The notes beneath the pieces were generated by a model, which saw nothing but the letters and a program-made list of their open reading frames with translations, had not been told where the DNA came from and searched no databases. From contig JADJOR010000005.1 of the NCBI GenBank assembly GCA_016713665.1, positions 558,001 through 622,000 on the forward strand: DNA of 64,000 nt, in the 5' to 3' direction. Position 1 is the stretch's first letter. Each line of letters begins with the position of its first letter. Both the position numbers and the translations under genes were made by a program. Positions 46,024-54,679 of the stretch are shown here, in pieces. This DNA comes from Deltaproteobacteria bacterium (GTDB lineage Bacteria > Myxococcota_A > UBA9160 > UBA4427).

Positions 46024-46617
46024 ATGCCCTACAGCGCCGAACACAAGCACAGGACCCGCGCTCGCATCGTCGAGGCGGCGCGCGTCCTGTTCAATCGCCA
46101 TGGCTTCGAGGGCGTGACCATCGACGCCATCATGAAGCGAGCAGATCTGACCCGCGGCGGCTTCTACAACCACTTCGCCAGCAAGCAGCAGCTCTATTCG
46201 GAGGCGGTCGCGAGCTTCCTGAACGGGCGCGGTCGTCGGTGGCGCGACGAGGTGGGCGTCCAGCCGGAGAAGCCGAGTCTCGCCAACGCGGAGCGCATGA
46301 TCGCCGGCTACCTCTCGGCGGAGCATCGCGACGACTGCGACGGACAGTGTCCGATGATCGCGCTTCCATCGGACGTCGCGCGCGCGGGCAAGGAGGTCCA
46401 GCGCGCCTACGAATCCCTGCTGCAGGGGATGGTCGGCATCTTCGAGCGCAGCCTCGCCGGGCGTCGGCGGGACGCCCGCGCGCGATCGCTCGCCCTCGCG
46501 GCGCTCTGTGTGGGCGGGATGGTGCTCGCCCGAACGCTGCCGGAATCCGAGCTCGCCGACGAGGTCCGGTCCGAGGCCAGGCGAATCGCGGACAAGCTCG
46601 TTCGGACGAAGACGTAG
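46024..46617 (+). CDS. TetR-family transcriptional regulator
   Basis: A 197-residue TetR protein. The HTH is RARIVEAARVLFNRHGFEGVTIDAIMKRADLTRGGFYNHF (about 12-55); the C-terminal ligand domain contains CPMIALPSDVARAG, typical of the AcrR/YxaF group. ATG 46024 follows GAGAGG. It is transcribed away from the ABM-GFA pair and probably represses them. The inducer is unknown. Ends before a bidirectional terminator and the tRNA. Confidence 0.93.
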   Translation: MPYSAEHKHRTRARIVEAARVLFNRHGFEGVTIDAIMKRADLTRGGFYNHFASKQQLYSEAVASFLNGRGRRWRDEVGVQPEKPSLANAERMIAGYLSAEHRDDCDGQCPMIALPSDVARAGKEVQRAYESLLQGMVGIFERSLAGRRRDARARSLALAALCVGGMVLARTLPESELADEVRSEARRIADKLVRTKT

Positions 46618-46682
46618 GACACGAGGCGAGCTCGCCCTCTTCCGCCGCCAACGACCCGCCGCCGCCCACCCCCGAAACGAAA

Positions 46683-46715
46683 TCGGCGGCGCACGCTCTT
46701 CGCGTGCGCCGCCGA
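46683..46715. terminator. Bidirectional hairpin terminator (tetR / tRNA-Ala)
   Basis: TCGGCGGCGCACG (46683-46695) pairs perfectly with CGTGCGCCGCCGA (46703-46715) around a 7-base loop. T-rich sequence follows on both strands (CTTGTTTT on plus; TTTCGTTT on minus), so it can end both converging transcripts. Confidence 0.85.
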
Positions 46716-46722
46716 CTTGTTT

Positions 46723-46798
46723 TGGTGGAGCCGAGCGGGATCGAACCGCCGACCTTCGCGTTGCGAACGCGACGCTCTCCCAGCTGAGCTACGGCCCC
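46723..46798 (-). tRNA. tRNA-Ala, anticodon CGC
   Basis: 76-nt cloverleaf on the minus strand: acceptor GGGGCCG/CGGCTCC with encoded CCA, D-arm GCTC...GAGC, anticodon stem TCGCG/CGCGA with loop TTCGCAA (anticodon CGC, reading GCG), and T-loop TTCGATC. Preceded by an upstream gap and followed by a strong hairpin terminator. CGC is a rarer Ala isoacceptor, fitting a GC-rich genome using many GCG codons. Confidence 0.96.
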
Positions 46799-47095
46799 GA
46801 AATCTTCTGCTGTCCGCCGGCGACTTCCGTCGCATCGGCTTCGCGCTGGTCGCTTCGACCTTCTGGGTGGGTCGGGCTTCGCGGGCGCGGAAACTTTCGA
46901 ACGGCGGACCTTAGGGGGAGCCTCTGCGAGCGTCAATGGTCCGCGGTCATGGTCGTCACCCCGGTCGAGCCGAGTCCCCCTCGTCCGGACTCGGCCTGCC
47001 CGAATCGGGGCCGAGGTCGGTCGCTCCGAGCGCCCTGGCCCCACGGGAACCACGTCGACCTGGCTCGATGCCCCTCACGCCCGGCCGGCTCCCGT

Positions 47096-48106
47096 TCAGG
47101 CCAGGCCGAGCGCCGCGTCCTGCGCCGCCGGATCGGCGTGCTCGAATTGCAGGATGCCGAGGCGATCGAACTCGCCGCGAACCTTCGGCGTGAGCAGGCC
47201 GAGGCGCCGCAGGTTCGGAACGACCCGCGCAAAGAGCTGGGTCCGGAAGAGCTGCAGGATCGGCGACGCGAGCATGCACTGCGTGTACGCCTCGCGCTGG
47301 AAGCCGAAGTAATCCGCCGTCTCCTCGCCGATCAGCCGATCGCGCATCAGCTCGCAGGCCGAGACGACGAAATCCTCCCGATCGCGCAGCTCGGCGGCCG
47401 GCATCTGCGCATAGTAGTCCTGCAGCGACAGGACCCCGAAGGCCACGTGGCGCGACTCGTCGCGCATCACGAGATGGATCAGGTCCTTGAGGAGCTTCTC
47501 GCTCGTCAGCTGGTGGAAGTTCGCGAAGGCCGCCATCGCGAGGCCCTCGACGAGGATCTGCATGCCGAGGTATTTCAGGTCCCAGCGCGAGTCCTGGATG
47601 ATCCCGTCGAGCAGCCGCTTCAGGTTTTCGTTGACGGGCCACTCCCATTCGATCTTCTCGCTGAGATAGCGCGAGAAGACCTCGACGTGGCGCGCCTCGT
47701 CCATCGTCTGGCTCGCCGCATAGAGCTTCGCGTCCATGAAGGGAACGGCCGAGACGAGCTGGGACGCGACGATGAGCGCGCCCTGCTCGCCGTGCATGAA
47801 CTGGGAGAGCTGCCACGAGACCTGACTCTGGCGGACGCGGATCTGCTCGCGCGCGTTCATCTTCTCGTAGGGCGCGAAGCCCTGCAGCGGATTGATCGCG
47901 GCCGGAAGCAGCGGATTCTCCGGATCGACGTCGATCGACCAGTCGAGATCCGAGGCCCCATCCCACTGATCGCGCTTCGCCTTCGCGTAGAGCTCACGCA
48001 GGGCCGACGAGGGCGACCCGTAGCGCCAGACATAACACGTGTCGTAGGAGGTCAGGACGCGTTCGAGCGCGGCATCGCTCGGGGAGGGGGAGGGCGAGGA
48101 AGCCAT
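47096..48106 (-). CDS. Ferritin-like diiron protein (R2/AurF-type)
   Basis: A 336-residue helical protein with a complete diiron set: E107 in HGEQGALIVASQ, E137 and H140 in MDEARHVEVFSRYL, E188 in VEGLAMAAF, and E217 and H220 in RDESRHVAFG. This is the pattern of oxygen-activating diiron enzymes (R2-like oxidases, AurF-type N-oxygenases, acyl desaturases). The AurF-specific extra His four residues before the last EXXH is not seen, so a plain R2-like oxygenase/oxidase is likely. The substrate is unknown. It lies 135 bp downstream of the kinase-SIS fusion gene, same strand. Confidence 0.85.
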   Translation of the reverse strand: MASSPSPSPSDAALERVLTSYDTCYVWRYGSPSSALRELYAKAKRDQWDGASDLDWSIDVDPENPLLPAAINPLQGFAPYEKMNAREQIRVRQSQVSWQLSQFMHGEQGALIVASQLVSAVPFMDAKLYAASQTMDEARHVEVFSRYLSEKIEWEWPVNENLKRLLDGIIQDSRWDLKYLGMQILVEGLAMAAFANFHQLTSEKLLKDLIHLVMRDESRHVAFGVLSLQDYYAQMPAAELRDREDFVVSACELMRDRLIGEETADYFGFQREAYTQCMLASPILQLFRTQLFARVVPNLRRLGLLTPKVRGEFDRLGILQFEHADPAAQDAALGLA

Positions 48107-48240
48107 GGACGGATCACTCCGGAAGCGGATCGCCCGAACGCCCGCGCCCGCAGTTCGAGCGTCGAGCCGGTCGCGACCGATCACCCCGCCCCGCGCCAGG
48201 CTCGGCTCGGGCAAAGGCCATCGTTTCCCGGCTCATCGGT

Positions 48241-50067
48241 TCAGCGGGGCTTCGCCTGAGTGATTCCCTGCCGCCGCGCCCGACGTCCCCCCGTCCGACC
48301 GGCCTTGCCCGGCCCGGCCTTGCCCGACCTGGCATTGCCGGATCCGACCTTGCCCGGCCGCCCGGCCTTGCCCCCCGCGTCGCCGCGGGCCTGCTTGCCG
48401 AGAGCACCCGCCGGATGGCGCGCGGCGTAGCCCTTCCGGTCGAGCCCGCGCCGCTCCTGCAAGACGGCGCCCAGCGCCGCGAGGACCAGGATCTCCGCGG
48501 CGACGCTGGCCCGGGGAGCGAGCCCCAGGGGGCCTCCTTCTTCTCTTACTCCCGCGTCGAGGGTCACGTCGGCGAGCTCGGCGAGCGGAGAGGCGAGGCC
48601 GCCGGTGACCCCGATCAGGCGGCCGCCGTAATCGAGGACGGCCCGGGCGGCGAGCAGGCATTCGGAGGTCGTCCCGCTGTTGCTGATCGCGATCACGACG
48701 TCGCCGGGCACGATCTGGCCGAGGCTGCCGTGGAGCGTCTCCGTCGCATGGAGGAAGGTCGTCGGGATCCCGGTCGAGGAGAGCAGGCTCGCCGCATAAT
48801 GCGCGACGTGCTCGGGCTTGCCGACACCGGTGACGTGGACACGGCCGCCGTTCGCCTCCGCGGCCTCGATCAGCTCCGCCGCCGCGAGCAGCGACACGCC
48901 GTCGTGTCGCGACGCCAGGCTCGCGAGCTCCCGCGCCGCCACCTCGAGAACCCGACGACCCGCCCGGGGTCCGGCCTCGTCGGCGGCGACGGTGCCGGAC
49001 GCGAGGGCCTTCCAGCGCGGGTCCCGCGGCGGCGCACCGTCGTAGAGCGCGAGCGCCCGGGCCCGCAGCCGCGCGGGCTCGTCGGGAAACGCACCGATCC
49101 GCTCGACGCAGGCGGCGCCGCACGCGTTGCCGAGGCGGGCCGCGTCGCCGGGCGAAAGACCGAGCGCCTCGCCCGCGAGATAGCCGCCGAGGAACGCATC
49201 TCCTGCGCCGGTCGAGTCGACGACGCGCGCGACGCGATAGGCGGGGATCCGCTGCTCGCCTTTCGCGTCCGACACGATCGAGCCGTTCGCGCCGTCGGTG
49301 AGCAGGACGCGCCGGTTGCCGTACTTCTCGCGCAGCCGGCGGGCGAGGCGAGCCAGGTCCGGCTCCTCCGGAAAGAGCTCGCGCACCGCCGCCGCCGTCG
49401 GCTTCAAGACGTCCGCCGCCGCGAGCACCGCATCGAGCACCTTGCGGCTGCCGAGGGTCGCCACCGCATCGCTCGGCAGGACGTCGAGATCGACCACCGT
49501 CTCGAGCCCCGCCGCGTGGGCGAGCTCGAGGGCGGCGAGGGTCGTGTCGAGGGGCAGCTGCGAGACCTCGGTCGTGAGCCTGCGCGCGCGGGCGATGAAG
49601 CCGGCGTGGTCGCGGCGCAGATGCTCGGGCCGCGTCTCGGCCGTCGCGCCCGCCGCCATGTAGATCGCGCGTTCGCCCGCGCCGTCGACGAAGATCTCGG
49701 CGATCGACGACGCGCTGCCGGACAGGTCGAGCTGGCTCACGAGACCGTGGCGCGCCATCGCGCGGCGAAGCTGACGCCCCGCGTCGTCGTCGGCCTGGCG
49801 ACCGAAGATGCCGACCTTCAGGCCGAAGAGCGCGGCCCAGCCGAGCTGGTTCAGCATCAGCCCGCCGATGCAGCTCTGCACCGGCCCGCTCCCCGCCGCC
49901 GACTCGAGCAGACCCTTCTCGTTCGCGGCGAGCACGCGCCGCGTGCGGTGCATACGGTCGACCACCATGCTGCCGATGCCGACCAGATCCAGGTCGCGGT
50001 CGCGAGCGACGGCGGCGGGCTCCGCGGCCTTCCCGATCGGCTTCTTCGGGCTGCGCCTTGCGCTCAT
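48241..50067 (-). CDS. PfkB-family kinase fused to a KpsF-type SIS domain
   Basis: A 608-residue fusion. The N-terminal PfkB (ribokinase-like) domain spans about 25-345: GSMVVDRMH, GGLMLNQLGWAALFG and DSTGAGDAF with catalytic D290. Residues 372-545 are a sugar-isomerase (SIS) domain of KpsF/GutQ type: VTGVGKPEHVAHY, TETLHGSLGQI, AISNSGTTSE and HPAGALGK. Together they could isomerise and phosphorylate one sugar. The last 50 residues are a Gly/Lys/Pro repeat tail (PGK, AGK). The ATG overlaps the aldolase stop by four bases. A PfkB-SIS fusion is unusual; the domains are usually separate. Confidence 0.85.
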   Translation of the reverse strand: MSARRSPKKPIGKAAEPAAVARDRDLDLVGIGSMVVDRMHRTRRVLAANEKGLLESAAGSGPVQSCIGGLMLNQLGWAALFGLKVGIFGRQADDDAGRQLRRAMARHGLVSQLDLSGSASSIAEIFVDGAGERAIYMAAGATAETRPEHLRRDHAGFIARARRLTTEVSQLPLDTTLAALELAHAAGLETVVDLDVLPSDAVATLGSRKVLDAVLAAADVLKPTAAAVRELFPEEPDLARLARRLREKYGNRRVLLTDGANGSIVSDAKGEQRIPAYRVARVVDSTGAGDAFLGGYLAGEALGLSPGDAARLGNACGAACVERIGAFPDEPARLRARALALYDGAPPRDPRWKALASGTVAADEAGPRAGRRVLEVAARELASLASRHDGVSLLAAAELIEAAEANGGRVHVTGVGKPEHVAHYAASLLSSTGIPTTFLHATETLHGSLGQIVPGDVVIAISNSGTTSECLLAARAVLDYGGRLIGVTGGLASPLAELADVTLDAGVREEGGPLGLAPRASVAAEILVLAALGAVLQERRGLDRKGYAARHPAGALGKQARGDAGGKAGRPGKVGSGNARSGKAGPGKAGRTGGRRARRQGITQAKPR

Positions 50068-51128
50068 GCGGATCTCCGCGCGACGCGCGTGACCCAGGGA
50101 TCGCCGATCTCCTGCGCCGCCATCGCCTTCACCGCCTCGTAGGCCGCATCGAAGCGCTCGACCTCGCTCGCCGGCAGCGCGGGCGTCCCCTTCGCGACGC
50201 TGCCGCTCGAGACGATGCCGTCGCAGACCAGCGCGCGCTTCATGCAGGCGAGGGTCGGGCGCTTGCCGCTCTGGAGCGTCGTGCAGTCACGAAACGCGTC
50301 GGCCACGCGCTGCGCCCGATCCATCCGCTCGACGTCGCCGGCGCGACAGACCTGCCAGGCCCAGGCCCACTCCCGCGGCATCGCGTTCGCGGGCCCGGAG
50401 ACGACTCCGATCGGGAGGCCGCCGGCCCGGCGCCAGCGATCCCAGTGCTCGTGGATCACGCCGAAGATCCCCGGGCGATAGGGGCGGAAGATGTCGAAGA
50501 TGAGCTTCGCGTTTCCGATGTAGATGCCGAACTCGCCGCGGTCCTTGAAGCTCGACGCGGCGCGCGTGTAGTTGCCGAGGACCTTGTCCGACGCCGAGAC
50601 CTTGATCCCGCGCACGAAGTCGAGGCGGCTCATCGCCTTGACCTGCTTCGTGCGGATATGGGGGACCTTCGGATCGACGGCGATGTCGGCGTTGTCGTAG
50701 AGGTAGACCGGGATGTGGCGCGCACGGGCATCGAGCAGGTCGGCGACGTCGCGCAGCAGGAAGCGGACCGGATCGGCGACGCCCTGGATCGAGAGCGGCG
50801 CGATGACGGCTGCGTCCGCGCCGCATTCGAGGGCGAACTCGAGATTCGCGAGCGTCTCCTGCGCCGTCGGCGCCGTCACGCCGGCCCAGTGCTCGACGCC
50901 ATCGGCGTCCATCGCGGTCAGCTGGCGGTTCAGCTTCGCGACCTCTTCGGCGCAGACGCGGATCACCGCCTGCCGCGTGTCGTTGTCGACCTTGTCCCAC
51001 TCGCCGGTCGTCCCCGCCGAGAAGATGATGTCGGCGCCGGCGCCCTCCTGGACGACGTGGCGGACGAGGGCGCGCTGATCCGCCTCGAGGAGCGCGCCCC
51101 CCTCGTCGAGGATCGTGAGGACGGGCAC
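50064..51128 (-). CDS. DapA-family class I aldolase/lyase, diverged
   Basis: A 354-residue TIM-barrel lyase of the DHDPS/N-acetylneuraminate-lyase superfamily. The Schiff-base lysine is K176 in RGIKVSAS, Y144 is in YLYDNAD, and GTTGEWDKV at 39-47 is the carboxylate-binding motif. It is longer than true DapA, and the Y context (YDNAD rather than YNIPGRT) differs, so lysine synthesis is unlikely. A 2-keto-3-deoxy-sugar acid or sialic-acid-like substrate is plausible, as the gene overlaps the PfkB-SIS fusion by four bases. Starts with GTG 51128. It is first gene of the operon. Confidence 0.85.
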   Translation of the reverse strand: MPVLTILDEGGALLEADQRALVRHVVQEGAGADIIFSAGTTGEWDKVDNDTRQAVIRVCAEEVAKLNRQLTAMDADGVEHWAGVTAPTAQETLANLEFALECGADAAVIAPLSIQGVADPVRFLLRDVADLLDARARHIPVYLYDNADIAVDPKVPHIRTKQVKAMSRLDFVRGIKVSASDKVLGNYTRAASSFKDRGEFGIYIGNAKLIFDIFRPYRPGIFGVIHEHWDRWRRAGGLPIGVVSGPANAMPREWAWAWQVCRAGDVERMDRAQRVADAFRDCTTLQSGKRPTLACMKRALVCDGIVSSGSVAKGTPALPASEVERFDAAYEAVKAMAAQEIGDPWVTRVARRSA

Positions 51129-51296
51129 CGACAGGCCCGGCTTCGGTCTGGCTTGCTCGACGCTGCGAATCGCGAGGCCCTCCGCGCATGCGCGCGGGGC
51201 ACATCATGCCGCAGGTCCGCCGTGCTCGGGAGTTGTCGAGGCCCGCGACGGCGCAGACCCCGGCCGAAGCGAGCCCGGCCACGCAGAGCGGAGACG

Positions 51297-51899
51297 TCAG
51301 AGCGTCTCGAAGAAGTAGGTCATCTTGACGCCGAGCGCGGCGGCGAGCTTGTACATCGTCGACATCGATGCGGCGCTCTTGCCGAGCTCGATCTGCGAGA
51401 TGAGGCTGACGGAGAGGCCGGTCCGGTTGGCGAGCTGCTTGAGGGTCAGGGCGGCTTCGTGGCGGCGGCTGCGGATGCGGGTGCCGATCTCGCCGTTCAG
51501 GCGGGTCTCGAGGTCGACGACGAGGCCGCGCTCCCGGATCGCCTCCTTCACGACGGCGAGGACCTCCTCGGTCTCGACCGGCTTCTGGAGGTAGTGGAAG
51601 GCCTGGTACTTCATCGTGGCGACGGCGAGCTCGACGGAGGCGACGCTGCTCGTCGCGATCACGCAGACGTCCCGGTCGAAGGCCCGGATGGCCGCGAGGG
51701 CCTCGCCGCCACCGGTGCCCGGCGAGACGTCGAGGATCACGAGCTGGAATCGGTGTGCGCGCAGCTCGTCGAGGGCGCGCTGCGGATCGGTCAGGGCGAC
51801 GACGCCGTAGCCCTGGGTCGACAGGATCTCCTTGAGCGCCTGCTGCGCCTCCATCTCGCGGTCGACGACGAGGACGTTCAGAGTCTGCTGGCTGGCCAT
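51297..51899 (-). CDS. Receiver domain fused to an XRE-type HTH
   Basis: A 200-residue regulator. Residues 6-125 form a response-regulator receiver with D57 in VILDVSPGTGG, a single acidic residue D13 rather than a DD pair (VVDREMEA), and K106 in LQKPVET. Residues 138-196 are a lambda-repressor-like (XRE) helix-turn-helix: GTRIRSRRHEAALTLKQLANRTGLSVSLISQIELGKSAASM. Most receivers carry winged-helix or NarL outputs, so REC-XRE is uncommon. It lies 168 bp upstream of the aldolase-kinase operon on the same strand and may control it. No kinase gene is near. Confidence 0.9.
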   Translation of the reverse strand: MASQQTLNVLVVDREMEAQQALKEILSTQGYGVVALTDPQRALDELRAHRFQLVILDVSPGTGGGEALAAIRAFDRDVCVIATSSVASVELAVATMKYQAFHYLQKPVETEEVLAVVKEAIRERGLVVDLETRLNGEIGTRIRSRRHEAALTLKQLANRTGLSVSLISQIELGKSAASMSTMYKLAAALGVKMTYFFETL

Positions 51900-52186
51900 G
51901 GTGTTCCCACATCCCCTCGATCCACCGCACCCGAGCCCGCTCCCGGCGGACGCGACCGGCCCGGGCGGGACGGTGGCGCTGGCGGATCGGGCAGACCGGC
52001 GGGCTTGCCGACGGGCTGCTCACGACTTGCCGCCTGCATCGGGCATTTCGCCGAGAGGCCTGAGTGTTTTCTCGGATTTCGTCGGGAATTCCGCTGAGCC
52101 TTCAGCCCCTGGAATGCCGGGAAGCCGGGTCGACGCGGCCTGGGATCCGGACGGCGATCCGCGCGCGGCCATCTTGGGCCAGGCTC

Positions 52187-53203
52187 CTAGCGCGTGGGGA
52201 CGGGGGACGGGGCGGGCGACGCCAGCGCCGGGGGCGAGCCGCCGGCCGAGGTCGGGTCGGCGGGATCGATCGGCGAATAGAGCCAGCTCGGGTTGAAGGC
52301 CTGGGGCGTCGCGTTGACCCGGACGGCCCGCTTCACGTCGAAGTGGATCGTCGGCTCTCCGGGCCGTTCGATCTCGAGCCAGGCCGGCACCATCAGCCGC
52401 TCGAAGCGCACGATCGGTCCGAGCTGCAGCGACTCGCCGGAGTCGCGGTCGATGCGCTGGATCTGGAGCGTCTCGGTATCGACCCAGAGGCGGGCGATCG
52501 GTCGACCCGGCTCGATGGTCGGCTCGATCTCGAGCGTTCCGCGGCGTCCGATCACCGCGTTTCGCGCGCGCTCGTCCGCCGGATCGAGCTCGCCGGCCGC
52601 GGCGGCGTCGAGCCCATGGGCGGCGTCCGCGCCGGCGCCCGGGTCGGCGGCGGACGCGTCGGACGGGAGGCGGTGGATCGCCGGAGCCGCGAGGGCCGGG
52701 TCGCCGAAGACATAACAATCGAGCTCACCGCAGGGCGCGACGCCGATGAAGCGGCTGTCGACCCCGAAGCTCTCGAGCGCGACCCGCAGCGTCTCCTGCG
52801 ACGAGGGCTGGAGCAGGAAGATGGGCTGCAGCATGGGCTGCGGATTCGCGAGCGCTTCCCCGTCCTTCGCCGCCAACAGCTCCGGACCCGAGAGCAGATA
52901 GCGATCGACGCGTCCGCCGCTCCCGCGCAGCTCGAGGCGCGCGAGGCCGCTCGGATGACTCACGAGCTGACCCGTCGCGAGGGAGGCCTGCTCACCGATC
53001 CGCATCACGAGGTCGAGCTGGATCGCCTGGGTCCGGCCCGAGCTCAGGTTCGCCTGCGCGATCGCCGCGAGCGCCCGATCCGGCTTCGGCACGAAGGCGC
53101 GGGCGGGCGCGGCATCGAGGCCGATCAGCGCCGCGAGCCCGATGGCCGCGGCCGCCCGGGCCGAGCCGGAAGCAATCCCCGCCGCGAGCGCGCGTGCGCT
53201 CAC
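52187..53203 (-). CDS. Exported protein of unknown function
   Basis: A 338-residue protein starting at GTG 53203, inside the enolase stop (GTGA), so translated from the eno message. Signal peptide ends APARA. The mature part has segments AIQLDLVMRIGEQASLATG and GLARLELRGSGGRVDRYLLSGPELLAAKDG and, later, RPIARLWVDTETLQIQRIDRDSG, a beta-rich pattern reminiscent of outer-membrane-lipoprotein sorting-type folds (LolA-like). A Pro/Ala tail follows. I make no firm family call. Linkage with enolase may be only transcriptional. Confidence 0.65.
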   Translation of the reverse strand: MSARALAAGIASGSARAAAAIGLAALIGLDAAPARAFVPKPDRALAAIAQANLSSGRTQAIQLDLVMRIGEQASLATGQLVSHPSGLARLELRGSGGRVDRYLLSGPELLAAKDGEALANPQPMLQPIFLLQPSSQETLRVALESFGVDSRFIGVAPCGELDCYVFGDPALAAPAIHRLPSDASAADPGAGADAAHGLDAAAAGELDPADERARNAVIGRRGTLEIEPTIEPGRPIARLWVDTETLQIQRIDRDSGESLQLGPIVRFERLMVPAWLEIERPGEPTIHFDVKRAVRVNATPQAFNPSWLYSPIDPADPTSAGGSPPALASPAPSPVPTR

Positions 53204-54501
53204 TTGCGCTGGCCCGCCAGCCGCGATGCGCCCGCATAACGCGCGCGACCGCCCAGCTCGGCCTCGATGCGCAGGAGCTGGTTGTACTTGCAGATTCGAT
53301 CCGTTCGACACAGCGACCCCGTCTTGATCTGCCCCGTCGCCGCCCCGACCGCGAGATCCGCGATCGTCGTGTCCTCGGTCTCGCCGGAGCGATGCGAGCT
53401 GACGGAGCCGTAGCCTGCCGCGTTCGCCATCCGGATCGCCTCGAGGGTCTCCGAGAGCGTCCCGATTTGGTTGACCTTGATCAGGATCGCGTTCGCCGTC
53501 TTCTCGTCGATGCCGCGCTTCAGGATCGCGGGATTCGTCACGAACAGATCGTCGCCGACGAGCTGGCAGCGGTTCCCGATCTCATCCGTCAGGAGCTTCC
53601 AGCCGGCCCAGTCGTCCTCGGCGAGGCCGTCCTCGATCGACACGATCGGATAACGGGCGACCCAGTCCGCCCAGAACGCGACCATGCCCTTCGAGTCGAG
53701 CTTCCGACCCTCGCCGGCGAGATGATATTCGCCCTTCGAGTAGAACTCGCTCGAGGCCGGATCGAGGGCGATCGAGATGTCGCGGCCGGCCTTGTAGCCC
53801 GCGCGATCGATCGCCTCGAGGATCAGCTCGAGCGCCTCGACGTTGCTCTTCAGGTTCGGAGCGAAGCCGCCCTCGTCGCCGACCGCCGTCGAATAGCTCT
53901 TCTCGCGCAGCACGCTCTTCAGCGTATGGAAGACCTCGGCGCCCCAGCGCAGCGCCTCGGCGAAGGTCGGTGCGCCGAGCGGATAGAGCATGAACTCCTG
54001 GACGTCGACGTTGTTGTCGGCATGGGCGCCGCCGTTCAGCACGTTCATCATCGGCACCGGCAGCAGCGTCGCGGCCTCGCCGCCGATGAAGCGGTAGAGC
54101 GGGATGCCCGCCGCCGCCGACGCCGCGTGGGCGGCGGCCAGCGAGACACCGAGCACCGCGTTCGCCCCGAGCCTCGCCTTGGTCGGCGTGCCGTCGAGGG
54201 CGATCAATCGCTCGTCGAGGGCCGTCTGCTCGGCGAGCCCGCCGAGAGCCTGACCCGCGACCGCCTTCGCGATCTCGCCGTTCACGAAATCGACGGCCTT
54301 GCGCACGCCCTTGCCGAGATAGCGGCCCTTGTCGCCGTCGCGCAGCTCGAGGGCCTCGCGCGATCCGGTCGACGCCCCGGACGGCACCGCCGCGCGACCG
54401 CGCTGGCCGCCGCTCGTCGTGACGTCGACTTCGATGGTGGGATTGCCGCGGGAATCCAGGATCTCCCGGGCGACGACTCGATCGATCCGGACCTGCGCCA
54501 T
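53200..54501 (-). CDS. eno: Enolase
   Basis: Glycolytic 2-phosphoglycerate dehydratase. VVAREILDSRGNPTIEVDV start; VPSGASTGSREALELRDGD; AVGDEGGFAPNL; SIEDGLAEDDW; ILIKVNQIGTLSE and SHRSGETEDTTIADLAV signatures with the catalytic Glu and Lys. Length 433 is exact. ATG 54501. Not beside pyrG or ftsB as in many bacteria. Confidence 0.98.
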   Translation of the reverse strand: MAQVRIDRVVAREILDSRGNPTIEVDVTTSGGQRGRAAVPSGASTGSREALELRDGDKGRYLGKGVRKAVDFVNGEIAKAVAGQALGGLAEQTALDERLIALDGTPTKARLGANAVLGVSLAAAHAASAAAGIPLYRFIGGEAATLLPVPMMNVLNGGAHADNNVDVQEFMLYPLGAPTFAEALRWGAEVFHTLKSVLREKSYSTAVGDEGGFAPNLKSNVEALELILEAIDRAGYKAGRDISIALDPASSEFYSKGEYHLAGEGRKLDSKGMVAFWADWVARYPIVSIEDGLAEDDWAGWKLLTDEIGNRCQLVGDDLFVTNPAILKRGIDEKTANAILIKVNQIGTLSETLEAIRMANAAGYGSVSSHRSGETEDTTIADLAVGAATGQIKTGSLCRTDRICKYNQLLRIEAELGGRARYAGASRLAGQRK

Positions 54502-54679
54502 CGCAGCCTCTCTCCTTGCATTTCGGGCGGCCCATCGTAGCAGCCAGCGCCTATCGGGACTCGCTCCCGACGCGATCGGCCCGCCCACCGGACGGATCGG
54601 TGGGCTGCGTGTCCCCTGCGCCCGGACTGCCCGGGCCGACGAGTCCACCCGGACCAGAGGCGTGGTCCGGTTCGCCGGA

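Noticed and set aside
50064..51128. A second dapA
   Set aside because: Superfamily residues match, but the tyrosine context, length and the neighbours differ from lysine-pathway DapA, which is already at 31441-32316.
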